Made by a program: the position numbers and the translations under genes
Notes under the pieces: model-generated
Databases searched by the model: none
What the model was told of the DNA's origin: nothing
Seen by the model: the letters and a program-made list of their open reading frames with translations, nothing else
DNA from: an uncultured Shewanella sp.
GTDB lineage: Bacteria > Pseudomonadota > Gammaproteobacteria > Enterobacterales > Shewanellaceae
Reading direction: 5' to 3'
NCBI GenBank assembly: GCA_947503555.1
Contig: CANNEE010000001.1
Coordinates: 434,001-498,000, forward strand
DNA: 64,000 nt
Shown here: piece after piece, positions 37,436-47,064 of the stretch
How positions within the stretch are numbered: position 1 is the stretch's first letter
How the letters are laid out: each line of letters starts with the position of its first letter

Positions 37436-39139
37436 TTGCATAAAAAAAACAGTATTCTACAACAAATACATCACTACTTAGCCTGTAGCCTTAAAGATCA
37501 GCTTTCCAAAGCTCAAACCAGTGCCCAGCTTTGTCTCCTTGCCCTGTTATTTGCGGTGTGCGCATCCTGTGTAATCATTGTTTTTAGATTACTGCTTCAA
37601 TGGTCCGATTCCTTTACCGGACTCCAAGAGATGGATTTTACGGGTATAGTGAGCCACTGGCGAGCACTGATACCACTTTTGGGTGCTTTTTTGATCTACC
37701 TCGTGGCCACAGCCAGTTCTAAACGTTATCGACGAATGGGGATTGCCTATGTATTACATAGAGTTAAGCTCCATTATGGCAAAATTCCGCTCGCAACAGC
37801 ACCGGGGCAATTTTTTCAAGCATTGCTCGCTCTTGGTACTAATTTCTCTGTCGGCCGCGAAGGTCCAGCCATTCATTTAGGTGCAGTCACTGCCAGCGTA
37901 TTAGCCGAAAAGTTTAACCTGCCTGACAACAGTGTACGCATTATGGCCGCCAGCGGTATTGCCGCAGGAATAGCAGCCACCTTTAATGCTCCCCTTGCCG
38001 CCGTAATTTTTGTCTTTGAAGTAATCTTAAGAGAATACAAGGTTCACTACTTCTTCCCTATCATGCTCTCGGCTATCTGTGGTGCCATCTCTAGTCAAAT
38101 CGTATTCGGAAACGTCCATGAGCTAGATAATATTCAGGTCATCAATATTCCCCTTGAACATTATCCCGTACTGGCCATTGGCGGCCTTTTCCTTGGCGCC
38201 ATCGCTGCCCTGTTTAACCATAGTCTGCTTAAGGTCACCGCATGGGGACAAGACTCTCCTCTGTATCAAAGATTACTGCTTGCGGGAGCCGTCACTAGCC
38301 TTATCGGTTTCTTTTTACCCCAAGCGTTAGGTACAGGCGAACTGGCCATCGCAATATCCATCAGCGAAAACCCAGGGTTAGTCATGTTGTGCGCCATATT
38401 GGCCGCCAAGATGATTGCCACCATAGCCGCTTTAGGCCTTGGGATCCCAGGCGGTATCATAGGCCCGCTTTATGGCATAGGCGCACTCGTTGGTGCGATT
38501 CTGGCTCATATTAGCGCCATGTATTTCCCGTCTTTAGTACCATTTATTGGGCTTTATACCATCATAGGCATGACAGCTATGATGGGGGTTTGCCTTACCG
38601 CACCACTAGCGGCATTGGTCGCCCTATTAGAGCTCACCCATGATGCTAATATCATAATGCCAGCCATGTTTGTCACCATTCCAGCATTCTTGCTTGCATA
38701 TCAAGGGCTCAATACTCGCTCTGTGTTCTTTAAGCAGTTAGAGATCATGGGACTGAGCTATAAAATTCCACCGGTCAACCAAGGGCTGCAAAAAATCGGT
38801 GTACGCACATTAATGGATAGGCGCTATGTGCTGGTCAAAGAAGATAAGGCACTACAACTTGAAGTGCTTAAGCGCGCCGAAGGCCGTCCAGTTCTATTTA
38901 AGACGGCGGATAATAAGATTGCCCACGTCAAACTCGATATGTCATTGGGTGTAGAGCCAAGCCTTAGTCATATCCATATCGAAGGCTTACCCGATAGTGC
39001 GTCGTTAAACAGGGTATATGAAACCTTAGCTCCCAAGCGTGAAGGTGCAGTCTTTATTTACGAAGGAAGCAAAGACAATATTGTCGGCGTCATCAGCTGG
39101 AATATGCTGTTTAATGAAATACGTGCAGGCCAAGTCTAG
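37436..39139 (+). CDS. ClC-family chloride transport protein with C-terminal CBS-like region
   Basis: A 567-residue ClC protein of about 450 membrane-domain residues, followed by a cytosolic CBS-like part (from about 452, GVRTLMDRRYVL). The gating glutamate is present (GREGP, Glu142). The residue matching the proton glutamate of E. coli ClcA is Val196 (FVFEV in place of IIEEM), and the first filter motif GSGIP reads RMGIA. The last filter motif is GGIIGP (about 339-344). These changes favour passive anion flow or altered selectivity over 2Cl-/H+ exchange. The start appears to be TTG, as the next in-frame ATG would remove the first helix. Family is firm; transport mode is inferred. Confidence 0.85.
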   Translation: MHKKNSILQQIHHYLACSLKDQLSKAQTSAQLCLLALLFAVCASCVIIVFRLLLQWSDSFTGLQEMDFTGIVSHWRALIPLLGAFLIYLVATASSKRYRRMGIAYVLHRVKLHYGKIPLATAPGQFFQALLALGTNFSVGREGPAIHLGAVTASVLAEKFNLPDNSVRIMAASGIAAGIAATFNAPLAAVIFVFEVILREYKVHYFFPIMLSAICGAISSQIVFGNVHELDNIQVINIPLEHYPVLAIGGLFLGAIAALFNHSLLKVTAWGQDSPLYQRLLLAGAVTSLIGFFLPQALGTGELAIAISISENPGLVMLCAILAAKMIATIAALGLGIPGGIIGPLYGIGALVGAILAHISAMYFPSLVPFIGLYTIIGMTAMMGVCLTAPLAALVALLELTHDANIIMPAMFVTIPAFLLAYQGLNTRSVFFKQLEIMGLSYKIPPVNQGLQKIGVRTLMDRRYVLVKEDKALQLEVLKRAEGRPVLFKTADNKIAHVKLDMSLGVEPSLSHIHIEGLPDSASLNRVYETLAPKREGAVFIYEGSKDNIVGVISWNMLFNEIRAGQV

Positions 39140-39218
39140 ACCTAACGCACACTTATCAAACCAAAGAACAAATAAAGCGCTAACTTCAGTCGTAATTAAG
39201 ATATGACTAGGTAAAATG

Positions 39219-39255
39219 TTGCCAATTTATTTTGTATGCATATCATCTTGCATAC
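39219..39255 (+). promoter_or_regulatory. hemL promoter with overlapping inverted repeat
   Basis: TTGCCA at 39219-39224 and TATCAT at 39241-39246 are 16 bases apart. A perfect 7-base inverted repeat, GTATGCA at 39234-39240 and TGCATAC at 39249-39255, straddles the -10, the usual place for a repressor site. The hemL ATG is 67 bases beyond the repeat. Confidence 0.5.
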
Positions 39256-39321
39256 TAGACTCATCCTCTTGGATATTCATAAGAATCAAGCAATGGCTTG
39301 AAGCAACTTTAAGGACACAAG

Positions 39322-40608
39322 ATGACCCGTTCCGAAACCCTATTTGAGCAGGCAAAGAAGACTATTCCTGGTGGCGTAAACTCGCCAGTACGTGCATTCA
39401 ATGGCGTGGGCGGTTCACCACGTTTTATCGAAAAAGCTGACGGCGCCTATATCTATGATGCCGACAACAAAGCTTATATCGATTATGTCGGTTCTTGGGG
39501 CCCTATGATCCTTGGCCATAACCATGCAAAAATCCGTGAAGCAGTGCATAAAGCTGTAGACAATGGTCTATCTTTCGGTGCGCCAACGGCACTTGAAGTT
39601 GAAATGGCTGAAAAAGTGATTGAGATGGTGCCATCGATGGAACAGGTTCGTATGGTTAGCTCAGGTACCGAAGCGACCATGAGTGCCATTCGTCTTGCCC
39701 GTGGTTTCACTAGCCGTGACAAAATCCTAAAGTTTGAAGGTTGCTACCATGGTCATGCTGACTGCTTATTAGTTAAAGCAGGTTCTGGTGCCCTAACTCT
39801 TGGCCAGCCAAGCTCTCCAGGTATTCCTGAAGACTTCGCTAAGCACACGCTAACAGCGGTTTATAACGACCTTGATTCAGTTAAGGCAATGTTTGAACAA
39901 TACCCTGAAGATATCTCGTGTATCATCCTTGAGCCAGTTGCCGGCAACATGAACTGTATTCCTCCTGTGAAAGGTTTCTTGGAAGGACTACGTGCATTGT
40001 GTGATCAATATGGCGCTCTACTTATCATTGATGAAGTAATGACAGGTTTCCGCGTCGCTAAAGGTGGTGCACAAGGCCACTATGGTATCACTCCAGATCT
40101 GACAACACTTGGTAAAGTGATTGGCGGCGGCATGCCAGTTGGCGCCTTTGGTGGTAAGAAAGAAGTGATGCAGTTTATTGCACCAACAGGCCCTGTTTAT
40201 CAGGCTGGTACCCTTTCAGGTAACCCAATTGCAATGACAGCAGGCCTTGCACAGATGGAAGCTCTATGTGAACCAGGTCTATATGAAGAGCTCGCAGCTA
40301 AGACTAAGCGCATTGCCGAAGGCTTTAAGGCTGCGGCTGACAAGCATGGTATTCCAATGGCAATCAACTATGTGGGTGGTATGTTTGGTTTCTTCTTTAC
40401 CAAAGAGCAAGAGATCACCCGCTTCGATCAAGTCACCAAGTGCGATATGGAACAATTTAAAGCCTTCTACCACGGCATGTTGGATGAAGGTGTGTATCTA
40501 GCACCTAGTGCCTATGAAGCAGGCTTCCTATCTATGGCTCATGGTGAAGAAGAGATCACTAAGACCCTTGAAGCAGCCGATCGTGTACTTGCATCGATGA
40601 AAGGCTAA
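39322..40608 (+). CDS. hemL: Glutamate-1-semialdehyde 2,1-aminomutase
   Basis: A 428-residue PLP enzyme with [18 protein letters not shown] at the N-terminus, [42 protein letters not shown] and the PLP-binding Lys in [18 protein letters not shown]. It converts glutamate-1-semialdehyde to 5-aminolevulinate in the C5 pathway of haem synthesis. AAGGA precedes the ATG. The codon use is that of a highly expressed gene. It is a single unit with a promoter and a terminator. Confidence 0.97.
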   Translation: MTRSETLFEQAKKTIPGGVNSPVRAFNGVGGSPRFIEKADGAYIYDADNKAYIDYVGSWGPMILGHNHAKIREAVHKAVDNGLSFGAPTALEVEMAEKVIEMVPSMEQVRMVSSGTEATMSAIRLARGFTSRDKILKFEGCYHGHADCLLVKAGSGALTLGQPSSPGIPEDFAKHTLTAVYNDLDSVKAMFEQYPEDISCIILEPVAGNMNCIPPVKGFLEGLRALCDQYGALLIIDEVMTGFRVAKGGAQGHYGITPDLTTLGKVIGGGMPVGAFGGKKEVMQFIAPTGPVYQAGTLSGNPIAMTAGLAQMEALCEPGLYEELAAKTKRIAEGFKAAADKHGIPMAINYVGGMFGFFFTKEQEITRFDQVTKCDMEQFKAFYHGMLDEGVYLAPSAYEAGFLSMAHGEEEITKTLEAADRVLASMKG

Positions 40609-40640
40609 AAACCTTTACTGCAGCTTTCCTGTAGAACAAT

Positions 40641-40673
40641 TAAAAAGGGGACGCATTAGCGTCCTCTTTTTTA
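40641..40673 (+). terminator. Terminator of hemL
   Basis: The stem AAAAAGGGGACGC-ATTA-GCGTCCTCTTTTTT, with one G-T pair, is followed by T residues. Confidence 0.85.
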
Positions 40674-40877
40674 TTCATCCAGCTAAGCTGGCTTATTGCC
40701 ATCAACTTGTGATCCCCCTTACTTAAATCCATATCATTAGTAACAAACTGATTACCACTCGAGTGTTATCAGCACAATTATCTAAATTAGCAAGCACAAA
40801 TAGCTCATTTGTCTGGTCACGAAAATCAAGTGTAAACACATCGCACAAAACCACGCTCAAATACGACTTAGGTCACA

Positions 40878-42203
40878 ATGATTTTTTACACTCTTTGTGG
40901 TTCTATTCTCCAACTCGCCTTTACTCCCTATAAAGGCAGCTTGCTGCCAAGGATGTTTAAGTTGAATACAATATTGATATCGCTAGCGATAATCTCGCTA
41001 TTAAGCATAATTTTCGAAGAAGTCACCCATATCAACAAAGCCAAAACCACCTTGTTTTTTGGTTGTCTAGCCTGGCTATTACTTTTCATACACGCCACGA
41101 GTGAGCAAGAAAGCCAACATATTATTGAAGAGCTTAATGAAAACCTATTGGAGATAGCGACTCTGTGGCTATTTCTCATGTCGACCATGACCTTTGTCGC
41201 CTACCTTAATGCTAAAGGTATGATTCAAGCTCTGGTACAAGGTCTGTTTCCCCGCGAGCTTAGTGTGAGAAAATTGATGATAGCGGTTGCCGCATTCTCT
41301 CTGGTTCTCTCAGCTATCTGTGATAATGTCACAGCCACATTAGTCTCCATCGGCTTACTCGCAAGCTTTAATCTTGCTGCTAATCTCAAACGCCGAATGG
41401 CAGTATTGATTATTTTTGCAGTTAATTCAGGTGGTGTGGCGCTCATTACCGGTGATGTCACGACCCTAATGATCTTTCTAGAAGGTCATGTCACCATGTC
41501 TGAGCTGCTACTACTTCTGCTTCCCGCATCAATCAGTGTTGTATTGCTTGCTCTGCTGTTCTCACTCAAAGCTCCTGGCCATGTCAATCTCGCCCCTAGT
41601 AGCAGCCAGTACTCAAAAACCGATCTCGCCATAGCCGGAATCTTTATCATGACCATCATCTCGACCATGATGCTCAATATGCTCTATAGCATACCGCCGG
41701 TGCTGACCTTTCTAATGGGGCTGTCCATCATGTTTTTAGTTGGGCAAACCCAAAATAGCGACAAAGAAGAGCTCAAGATCCTCGAATATATACGCCAAGT
41801 TGAGTTCGACACCCTGCTGTTTTTCTTAGGGATACTGTTACTTGTCGGCATGTTAAAAGAGATAGGTATACTTGAACTGCTAACTCAAGCCTACACTATG
41901 GTTTCCCCCAGTATGGCTAACTATGTAACAGGAATGGGCTCTGCACTGCTGGATAATGTGCCATTAACCGCGGCGCTGCTTAAGGCTCAACCAGAGCTGA
42001 GTACTCCACAATGGTTGTCGCTAACCTATGCCGTTGGTGTGGGAGGCTCATTATTAGTCATAGGCTCTGCGGCAGGAATTATTGCAATGAGCAAGGTGAA
42101 AGAGCTCACTTTTGTCAGCTATTTAAAATACTTACCATTACTCATATTTGCCTATAGCTTGGGCTATCTATTAACCCTAACCTTGGCCAATCAGTTCTAC
42201 TAA
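40878..42203 (+). CDS. NhaD-type Na+/H+ antiporter or related ion transporter
   Basis: A polytopic protein of 441 residues with about 11 helices and the ion-transporter superfamily layout. The conserved helix ends SAICDNVTATLVSIGLL and GSALLDNVPLTAALL each carry D-N, and NSGGVALITGDVTTLMI lies between the halves. These are typical of NhaD. NhaD exports Na+ or Li+ at alkaline pH. The first 25 residues are not membrane-like, and an ATG at 40953 or TTG at 40962 (AAGGA upstream) could be the true start. It is a single gene closed by a terminator. Confidence 0.8.
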   Translation: MIFYTLCGSILQLAFTPYKGSLLPRMFKLNTILISLAIISLLSIIFEEVTHINKAKTTLFFGCLAWLLLFIHATSEQESQHIIEELNENLLEIATLWLFLMSTMTFVAYLNAKGMIQALVQGLFPRELSVRKLMIAVAAFSLVLSAICDNVTATLVSIGLLASFNLAANLKRRMAVLIIFAVNSGGVALITGDVTTLMIFLEGHVTMSELLLLLLPASISVVLLALLFSLKAPGHVNLAPSSSQYSKTDLAIAGIFIMTIISTMMLNMLYSIPPVLTFLMGLSIMFLVGQTQNSDKEELKILEYIRQVEFDTLLFFLGILLLVGMLKEIGILELLTQAYTMVSPSMANYVTGMGSALLDNVPLTAALLKAQPELSTPQWLSLTYAVGVGGSLLVIGSAAGIIAMSKVKELTFVSYLKYLPLLIFAYSLGYLLTLTLANQFY

Positions 42204-42209
42204 ATAACA

Positions 42210-42244
42210 AAAAAATAAGGGCACCATAATGGTGCCCTTATTGT
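42210..42244. terminator. Bidirectional terminator
   Basis: The stem AATAAGGGCACCA-TAA-TGGTGCCCTTATT lies between the NhaD-like gene and exeB. Confidence 0.88.
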
Positions 42245-42268
42245 TGCTATAACAGATAAATAGGTCGA

Positions 42269-43270
42269 TTAAATGGCAGGCACTTTAAACTGCTGGCCTT
42301 TTATCTCTAAGATGACATCACGAGGACGAATTTCTATCACTCTTAAGCCTTGAGAGATGGTGTCTCCCTGCTGCAATTCAACGCCATCTATATTTAACCA
42401 GCGACGCTCGGGCGCACTGGCATACACATGGGCATTGATATTAAAGTCTGGCACTTGACTCTGCAAAGCTGGGGACAAGTCACCAAATTTAGGCACGCCA
42501 TCAGAAACTCTGACCTCAGGAATAGGATTGACTTCCCTTGGTGTCACCTCTTTATTGATTGACTCATTAGCCTCGACCTCTTTTAAAGCAGCCTCAAATG
42601 CGGCCACTAAATTATTGCTGTTCTTTTGCGGCTCTAATCCCACATCAGATGCGGCATACTCGACTTCACGCTTTAGTTTTGCCAACTCATCCAAGCCCCT
42701 TTTATTGGCATTCGCCCCCAGAATAATCGGCTCCTGAATATCATTAGATACCATTGATGACTCTGTAGCCTTAGAGAGATTATTTTGAACTGTACTTTGA
42801 CTTGCAACTTGAGTGCTAGACGAAGAATTAACAGCAACTTGCTCTAATGTCTGCTCGACCTTAACTTTAGGTGTTACATCGGCTGTAGGCGCGACATAGG
42901 CCTTAGGCAAAGGTAAAGCGACTTTTCCTGCAATTCTAACATTGCCTGTTTGACTTACTGTTTGAGGCGGCTCATTTTCAGGAGCCTTAGCACTGCTAGC
43001 TGACACCGTTTTTTCAATGTTGGCAGAAGCTGTTGCGGCTAAGGAAGTCGGCTCTGAAACAGCTTGGCCGTTAAACTGACTCGCAAACCAAGCCAGACTC
43101 ACGCCTCCAACTAAAGCAAGGCTGAATACCAAAGGCCACTTAAACTGACTGACTAGCGCTGGCATCTCTCTTTGAGGCTGATAATTCGGCCTAGGCGTCA
43201 TGACAGGATCGGGCAATTCATGCCCTTGTTGCTGCTTACTACGGGTCACCGCGTCTAAAAGAATCGACAT
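42269..43270 (-). CDS. exeB: General secretion pathway protein B (ExeB/GspB)
   Basis: A 333-residue bitopic protein. It has a short cytoplasmic tail (MSILLDAVTRSKQQQ), a transmembrane helix (about residues 46-65), a long Ala/Ser/Pro-rich periplasmic linker and a C-terminal GspB domain (about 272-333) with INAHVYASAPERRWLNIDGVELQQGD and VIEIRPRDVILEIKGQQFKVP. ExeB forms a complex with ExeA that places the type II secretin ExeD in the outer membrane through peptidoglycan. Its ATG overlaps the exeA stop by one base (TAATG). The rest of the type II operon is not in this window. Confidence 0.9.
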   Translation of the reverse strand: MSILLDAVTRSKQQQGHELPDPVMTPRPNYQPQREMPALVSQFKWPLVFSLALVGGVSLAWFASQFNGQAVSEPTSLAATASANIEKTVSASSAKAPENEPPQTVSQTGNVRIAGKVALPLPKAYVAPTADVTPKVKVEQTLEQVAVNSSSSTQVASQSTVQNNLSKATESSMVSNDIQEPIILGANANKRGLDELAKLKREVEYAASDVGLEPQKNSNNLVAAFEAALKEVEANESINKEVTPREVNPIPEVRVSDGVPKFGDLSPALQSQVPDFNINAHVYASAPERRWLNIDGVELQQGDTISQGLRVIEIRPRDVILEIKGQQFKVPAI

Positions 43271-44922
43271 TAATAAAGCCCGCCCTGCTCAAGCCTTGGG
43301 CCTTGCTGACTCAAATAGAGGTTAAGCCTAACAAGCGTCTGGCTACCAGCTATGCCATCGGGCTTTAAGCCATGGCTACGCTGAAACTGCATTAGTTTTT
43401 GCTCTAGTTGATTATCAAAGTAACTCACAAGTCGAGGCTGGCTATTATCGAGTCTAGCTAAACTGTTTTCTAACCACTGCACTTGTGCCGTACTAGCACT
43501 ACGACTGATCTCTTTAACCTGCACCATATCTGGCTGCCAAAGGATCTCAAAGGTGCCGCTAAAGTGGCGTGTAAACCAATCTCTATCCACCCATAACCTT
43601 TGCTCACCAAGCTGCAGCATCAATTGATCCCCTTGCCTTGCCACTGCGGTAGCATAAAAAGGCCTTTGGTTATCATCTAACATATACACAACCGCTGGAT
43701 AATTCAGGCCAACCAGAGATAGCCAGTTTCCTTGCTGCTGGTAACAATCCAACCCCTGCTCAATCGCCGCCTGACAGGCGCTTAAGCCAATGATAGGCGC
43801 CTTGCCCCATAAGCCAAATAAGCCAGCATAGGCAGTATCAATATTACGGCTAGTATCGATCGCATTGAGTAAGACACTCTGAGTGCTATCAGGCGCGGAC
43901 CCAGAGCGAGACTCAAACTTTGATGTTTCGACTGGTTGAGTATTGGCTTGAGTTGCTTGTTGAGTCAGCTCTGTTTGAGCTTGCAAAGCCAAGGTACTCG
44001 AACTGCTTGTTTGAGCATTAATACTTCCCCAATTGAGATAAACCATAGCACCAACGAAGGCCCCAACGAGCCCAACCCCGGTTGCTAGCGGCCAAACATT
44101 ACTACTTTTAGGCTGCTCTAAACCTAGCACTTCACTGGCTGCAAGGTTCACCATTTTGCCGTCGATCGGCACCTTAGATTGGCCATAACCAGCCATTAAG
44201 GCCCTTTCACATAGCAAGTTAATAATGCGAGGAATACCACCACTGTGCTTATGTAGCGCTTTAATAGAACTCTTGTTAAATAAGGGCTCTAATCTACCCG
44301 CTACCTGTAATCTATGACTGACATACAACCCCACCTCTTCTACCGTCAAAGGTAAAAGGTGGTATCTGGCGGTAATACGCTGCGCCAACTGACGCAACTC
44401 TTGGCGGCGTAGTAACTGCTGCAATTCAGGCTGACCAATCAAAATAACCTGCAGCAGTTTCTTGGTATCTGTTTCTAGGTTTGTCAGTAACCTAAGCTGC
44501 TCTAAGACTTCGGCTCTTAGGTGCTGGGCCTCATCAATAATAAGAACCGTATTGCGGCCATTTTGATGATTCGTTAGCAAGTACTGACTAATTAAATCTG
44601 TCAGTTGCTTCAAAGTGGGTGCTTCACCATAGCTTATGCCCAACTCATCACATAGGGTTGCCAGCAGCTCAAGCTCTGTCAGCGAAGGATTTAGAATAAA
44701 GGCGGTATCGGTGTTTTCAGGCAATTGATTTAACAAGCAACGAGAAACCGTAGTTTTGCCCGTGCCGACTTCACCTGTTAATAACACAAAGCCACCTGTC
44801 TCACCCAATCCATAGGTTAAGTGGGCCAAGGCTTCTCTATGTCTATCACTCAAGAAAAGATAATGTGGGTTCGGTGCGATAGAAAAAGGGTTATCGCTTA
44901 GCCCATAAAACGCCTTATACAT
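43270..44922 (-). CDS. exeA: ATPase ExeA/GspA with peptidoglycan-binding domain
   Basis: A 550-residue AAA+ protein. It opens MYKAFYGLSDNPFSIAPNPHYLFLSDRHREALAHL and has Walker A GEVGTGKTT (about residues 50-58), Walker B VLIIDEAQHL and sensor motif GQPEL. A transmembrane helix lies at about 282-298. The periplasmic part contains a C39-like or adaptor region and a C-terminal peptidoglycan-binding domain (QLEQKLMQFQRSHGLKPDGIAGSQTLVRL). ExeA multimerises on peptidoglycan and works with ExeB to assemble the type II secretin. It is the first gene of the exeA-exeB operon. Confidence 0.95.
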   Translation of the reverse strand: MYKAFYGLSDNPFSIAPNPHYLFLSDRHREALAHLTYGLGETGGFVLLTGEVGTGKTTVSRCLLNQLPENTDTAFILNPSLTELELLATLCDELGISYGEAPTLKQLTDLISQYLLTNHQNGRNTVLIIDEAQHLRAEVLEQLRLLTNLETDTKKLLQVILIGQPELQQLLRRQELRQLAQRITARYHLLPLTVEEVGLYVSHRLQVAGRLEPLFNKSSIKALHKHSGGIPRIINLLCERALMAGYGQSKVPIDGKMVNLAASEVLGLEQPKSSNVWPLATGVGLVGAFVGAMVYLNWGSINAQTSSSSTLALQAQTELTQQATQANTQPVETSKFESRSGSAPDSTQSVLLNAIDTSRNIDTAYAGLFGLWGKAPIIGLSACQAAIEQGLDCYQQQGNWLSLVGLNYPAVVYMLDDNQRPFYATAVARQGDQLMLQLGEQRLWVDRDWFTRHFSGTFEILWQPDMVQVKEISRSASTAQVQWLENSLARLDNSQPRLVSYFDNQLEQKLMQFQRSHGLKPDGIAGSQTLVRLNLYLSQQGPRLEQGGLY

Positions 44923-45098
44923 ACAGCCAAAAGTCCTATATTCAAACTAACAGCTCAAGGTAAAGCTATGGGCACTCGTTGTCAAAATTTCAGGCCACAA
45001 ATTCGACCGTTTTTTTGTAAAGCTAGTCGATGGAGGCTAACACTATTGCTCTTATGTTATTCTAACGCCACTAACTAGTATTCGATGAAAGAGTATCC

Positions 45099-46328
45099 AT
45101 GAAAACCTACCTTGTTGGCGGTGCTGTACGAGATGCACTATTAAAGCTTCCTGTCACAGATAAAGACTATGTAGTCGTAGGAGCCGATAGCCAGCAGATG
45201 CTAGATCTAGGCTATAGCCAAGTTGGTAAAGATTTCCCTGTATTTTTACACCCTAAAACGCAACAGGAATATGCCTTAGCCCGTACCGAGCGCAAAACCG
45301 CAACGGGTTATGGCGGCTTTAGTGTCTATGCCAAAGAAGATGTCACCCTTGAGCAGGATCTACTGCGTCGCGATCTCACCATTAATGCCATGGCCCAAAG
45401 TGACGATGGCACTATTATTGACCCCTATGGCGGTCAGCAAGACCTAGCTAAACGCCAACTACGCCATGTCTCCGATGCCTTTATCGAAGATCCCTTAAGA
45501 GTGCTCAGAGTGGCACGTTTTGCAGCGCGTTTCGCGCCACAAGGCTTTACCATAGCCGATGAAACCATGGCACTAATGACACAGTTAAGCCAAAGTGGAG
45601 AGCTCGAAGTCTTAACCGCTGAGCGAGTCTGGCAAGAGATAGATAAAGTCTTAGGTTGTGAGCAGCCACATGTGTTCTTTCAAGTGCTACGCCAGTGCCA
45701 AGCACTGAAAGTGCTGTTTCCAGAAATTGACCGCCTTTTTGGCATACCTCAACCTGAAAAGTGGCACCCTGAAATTGATACAGGTATACATACGCTAATG
45801 GTACTTGAGCAAGCCGCTAAACTTACACAGGATAAGCAGGTGCGTTTAGCAGCCCTACTTCATGATTTAGGCAAAGGCTTAACACCAGAAGCCTTTTGGC
45901 CTAAGCACCATGGCCATGGGCAAAAAGGGCTCAGTGAAATCAAAGCAGTTTGTGAACGCTTTAAAGTTCCAAAGGAGTATCGCGATCTCGCACTTTTAGT
46001 TAGCGACCAGCACCAAAATATTCATCAAGCTGAGGAGCTAAGGCCAGCCACTATTATTAACATTTTCGACAAAGCCGATTTTTGGCGTAAGCCAGAACGC
46101 TTAGCCCAGCTATTACTAGCCTGTGAAGCCGATATCAAGGGAAGAACTGGCTTAGAAGCATCCGCTTACCCCCAAGCCCAATACCTAACAAGCTGCTTAA
46201 AAGCCGCTAAAGAAGTGGAGGTTAAACCAATACTAGAGGCGGGATACAAGGGAGCGGAAATTCGTGAGCAGATGACGAAACAAAGAATTGCAGCTGTTAG
46301 CAAAGTGAAACAGGAAAGTAAGATTTAA
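45099..46328 (+). CDS. cca: CCA-adding enzyme (tRNA nucleotidyltransferase) with HD domain
   Basis: A 409-residue class II enzyme. The nucleotidyltransferase head has [26 protein letters not shown] (the D-x-D metal site) and the [10 protein letters not shown] basic motif. [16 protein letters not shown] and ERVWQEIDK are motifs C and E. A C-terminal HD phosphohydrolase domain is visible in [11 protein letters not shown] with a following HHGHG. It repairs or adds the 3' CCA of tRNA and, through the HD domain, hydrolyses 2',3'-cyclic phosphates. The gene stands alone. Confidence 0.96.
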   Translation: MKTYLVGGAVRDALLKLPVTDKDYVVVGADSQQMLDLGYSQVGKDFPVFLHPKTQQEYALARTERKTATGYGGFSVYAKEDVTLEQDLLRRDLTINAMAQSDDGTIIDPYGGQQDLAKRQLRHVSDAFIEDPLRVLRVARFAARFAPQGFTIADETMALMTQLSQSGELEVLTAERVWQEIDKVLGCEQPHVFFQVLRQCQALKVLFPEIDRLFGIPQPEKWHPEIDTGIHTLMVLEQAAKLTQDKQVRLAALLHDLGKGLTPEAFWPKHHGHGQKGLSEIKAVCERFKVPKEYRDLALLVSDQHQNIHQAEELRPATIINIFDKADFWRKPERLAQLLLACEADIKGRTGLEASAYPQAQYLTSCLKAAKEVEVKPILEAGYKGAEIREQMTKQRIAAVSKVKQESKI

Positions 46329-46423
46329 GCTTGTTTTTGCTTATAATCTCATCGAAAGCGGCAAAATTTAAAACATTTGCTTATATATTGAGCCAGCCAC
46401 TTGCATTTCAATTGATTTTCGTT

Positions 46424-46438
46424 AGGCTTATCAAGCCT
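46424..46438. promoter_or_regulatory. Short inverted repeat upstream of lpp
   Basis: AGGCTT-ATC-AAGCCT is a perfect 6-base inverted repeat about 110 bases before the lpp start codon. It may be an operator or a small hairpin; no known motif is matched. Confidence 0.25.
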
Positions 46439-46549
46439 GCGAGTGAAAAATCGTAGCAAAATAAATTAGCTATGACATAATTAAACAGTTAGGTCAGCAC
46501 TAAGTTGTCTAACCTTAAATAATCCAACCTATTTAAAGGGATTTCTCCA

Positions 46550-46816
46550 ATGAATAAAAAAGTACTAATGATTGCTGGCGTAGCAATGACTGCCCTACTA
46601 GGTGGTTGCGCGAACACTACTGCTCTAGAAGAAAGCGTTGCTAATCTAGGCAATAAAGTTGACCAGCTATCTTCTGAAGTTAGCGCTCTTAAGAACCAGC
46701 ATGGCGCTATGTCTGCTGATATCAAAGATGCAAAAGCTGCTGCTATGGACGCACAAGCTGAAGCTAAGCGTGCTAACGATCGCATCGACAACATCGCTTC
46801 TTCTTACAAGAAGTAA
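46550..46816 (+). CDS. lpp: Major outer membrane lipoprotein (Braun lipoprotein, Lpp)
   Basis: An 88-residue lipoprotein with lipobox LLGGC (acylated Cys20). It carries a heptad coiled coil (VANLGNKVDQLSSEVSALKNQH) and an Ala-rich stretch, then ends IASSYKK with the C-terminal Lys that L,D-transpeptidases join to meso-DAP. It tethers the outer membrane to peptidoglycan. AAAGGGA precedes the ATG and the codon use suggests high expression. A matching L,D-transpeptidase gene lies 3 kb away. Confidence 0.93.
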   Translation: MNKKVLMIAGVAMTALLGGCANTTALEESVANLGNKVDQLSSEVSALKNQHGAMSADIKDAKAAAMDAQAEAKRANDRIDNIASSYKK

Positions 46817-46826
46817 TGATTGTTGA

Positions 46827-46914
46827 TTGACCTAAAACTAGGTCAATAAATTGGGCTTGGTGTTATGTGAACTTTACCTCAGGTAAAGCGCGCAAAACCA
46901 AGCCTTAATTTTAT
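46827..46914 (+). terminator. Hairpins downstream of lpp
   Basis: TTGACCT-AAAACT-AGGTCAA (46827-46846) is a 7-base hairpin just past the stop. A second structure pairs GGCTTGGT (46854-46861) with ACCAAGCC (46897-46904) around an inner CTTTACC-TCA-GGTAAAG hairpin, followed by TTAATTTT. They probably end or protect the abundant lpp mRNA. Confidence 0.6.
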
Positions 46915-47064
46915 CTGCTGTATGTTCACTTGCAGTGACTAGTCAAGCTCCTTAACCTATCACAACCCCGAACCCATCTAATCTTCTGCAATCAAAATTC
47001 CACATTACTGCAATAAAAAGCCTCTAAGTTATCCGGTTCTATTAATTAACAAAAAGAGCCAATA

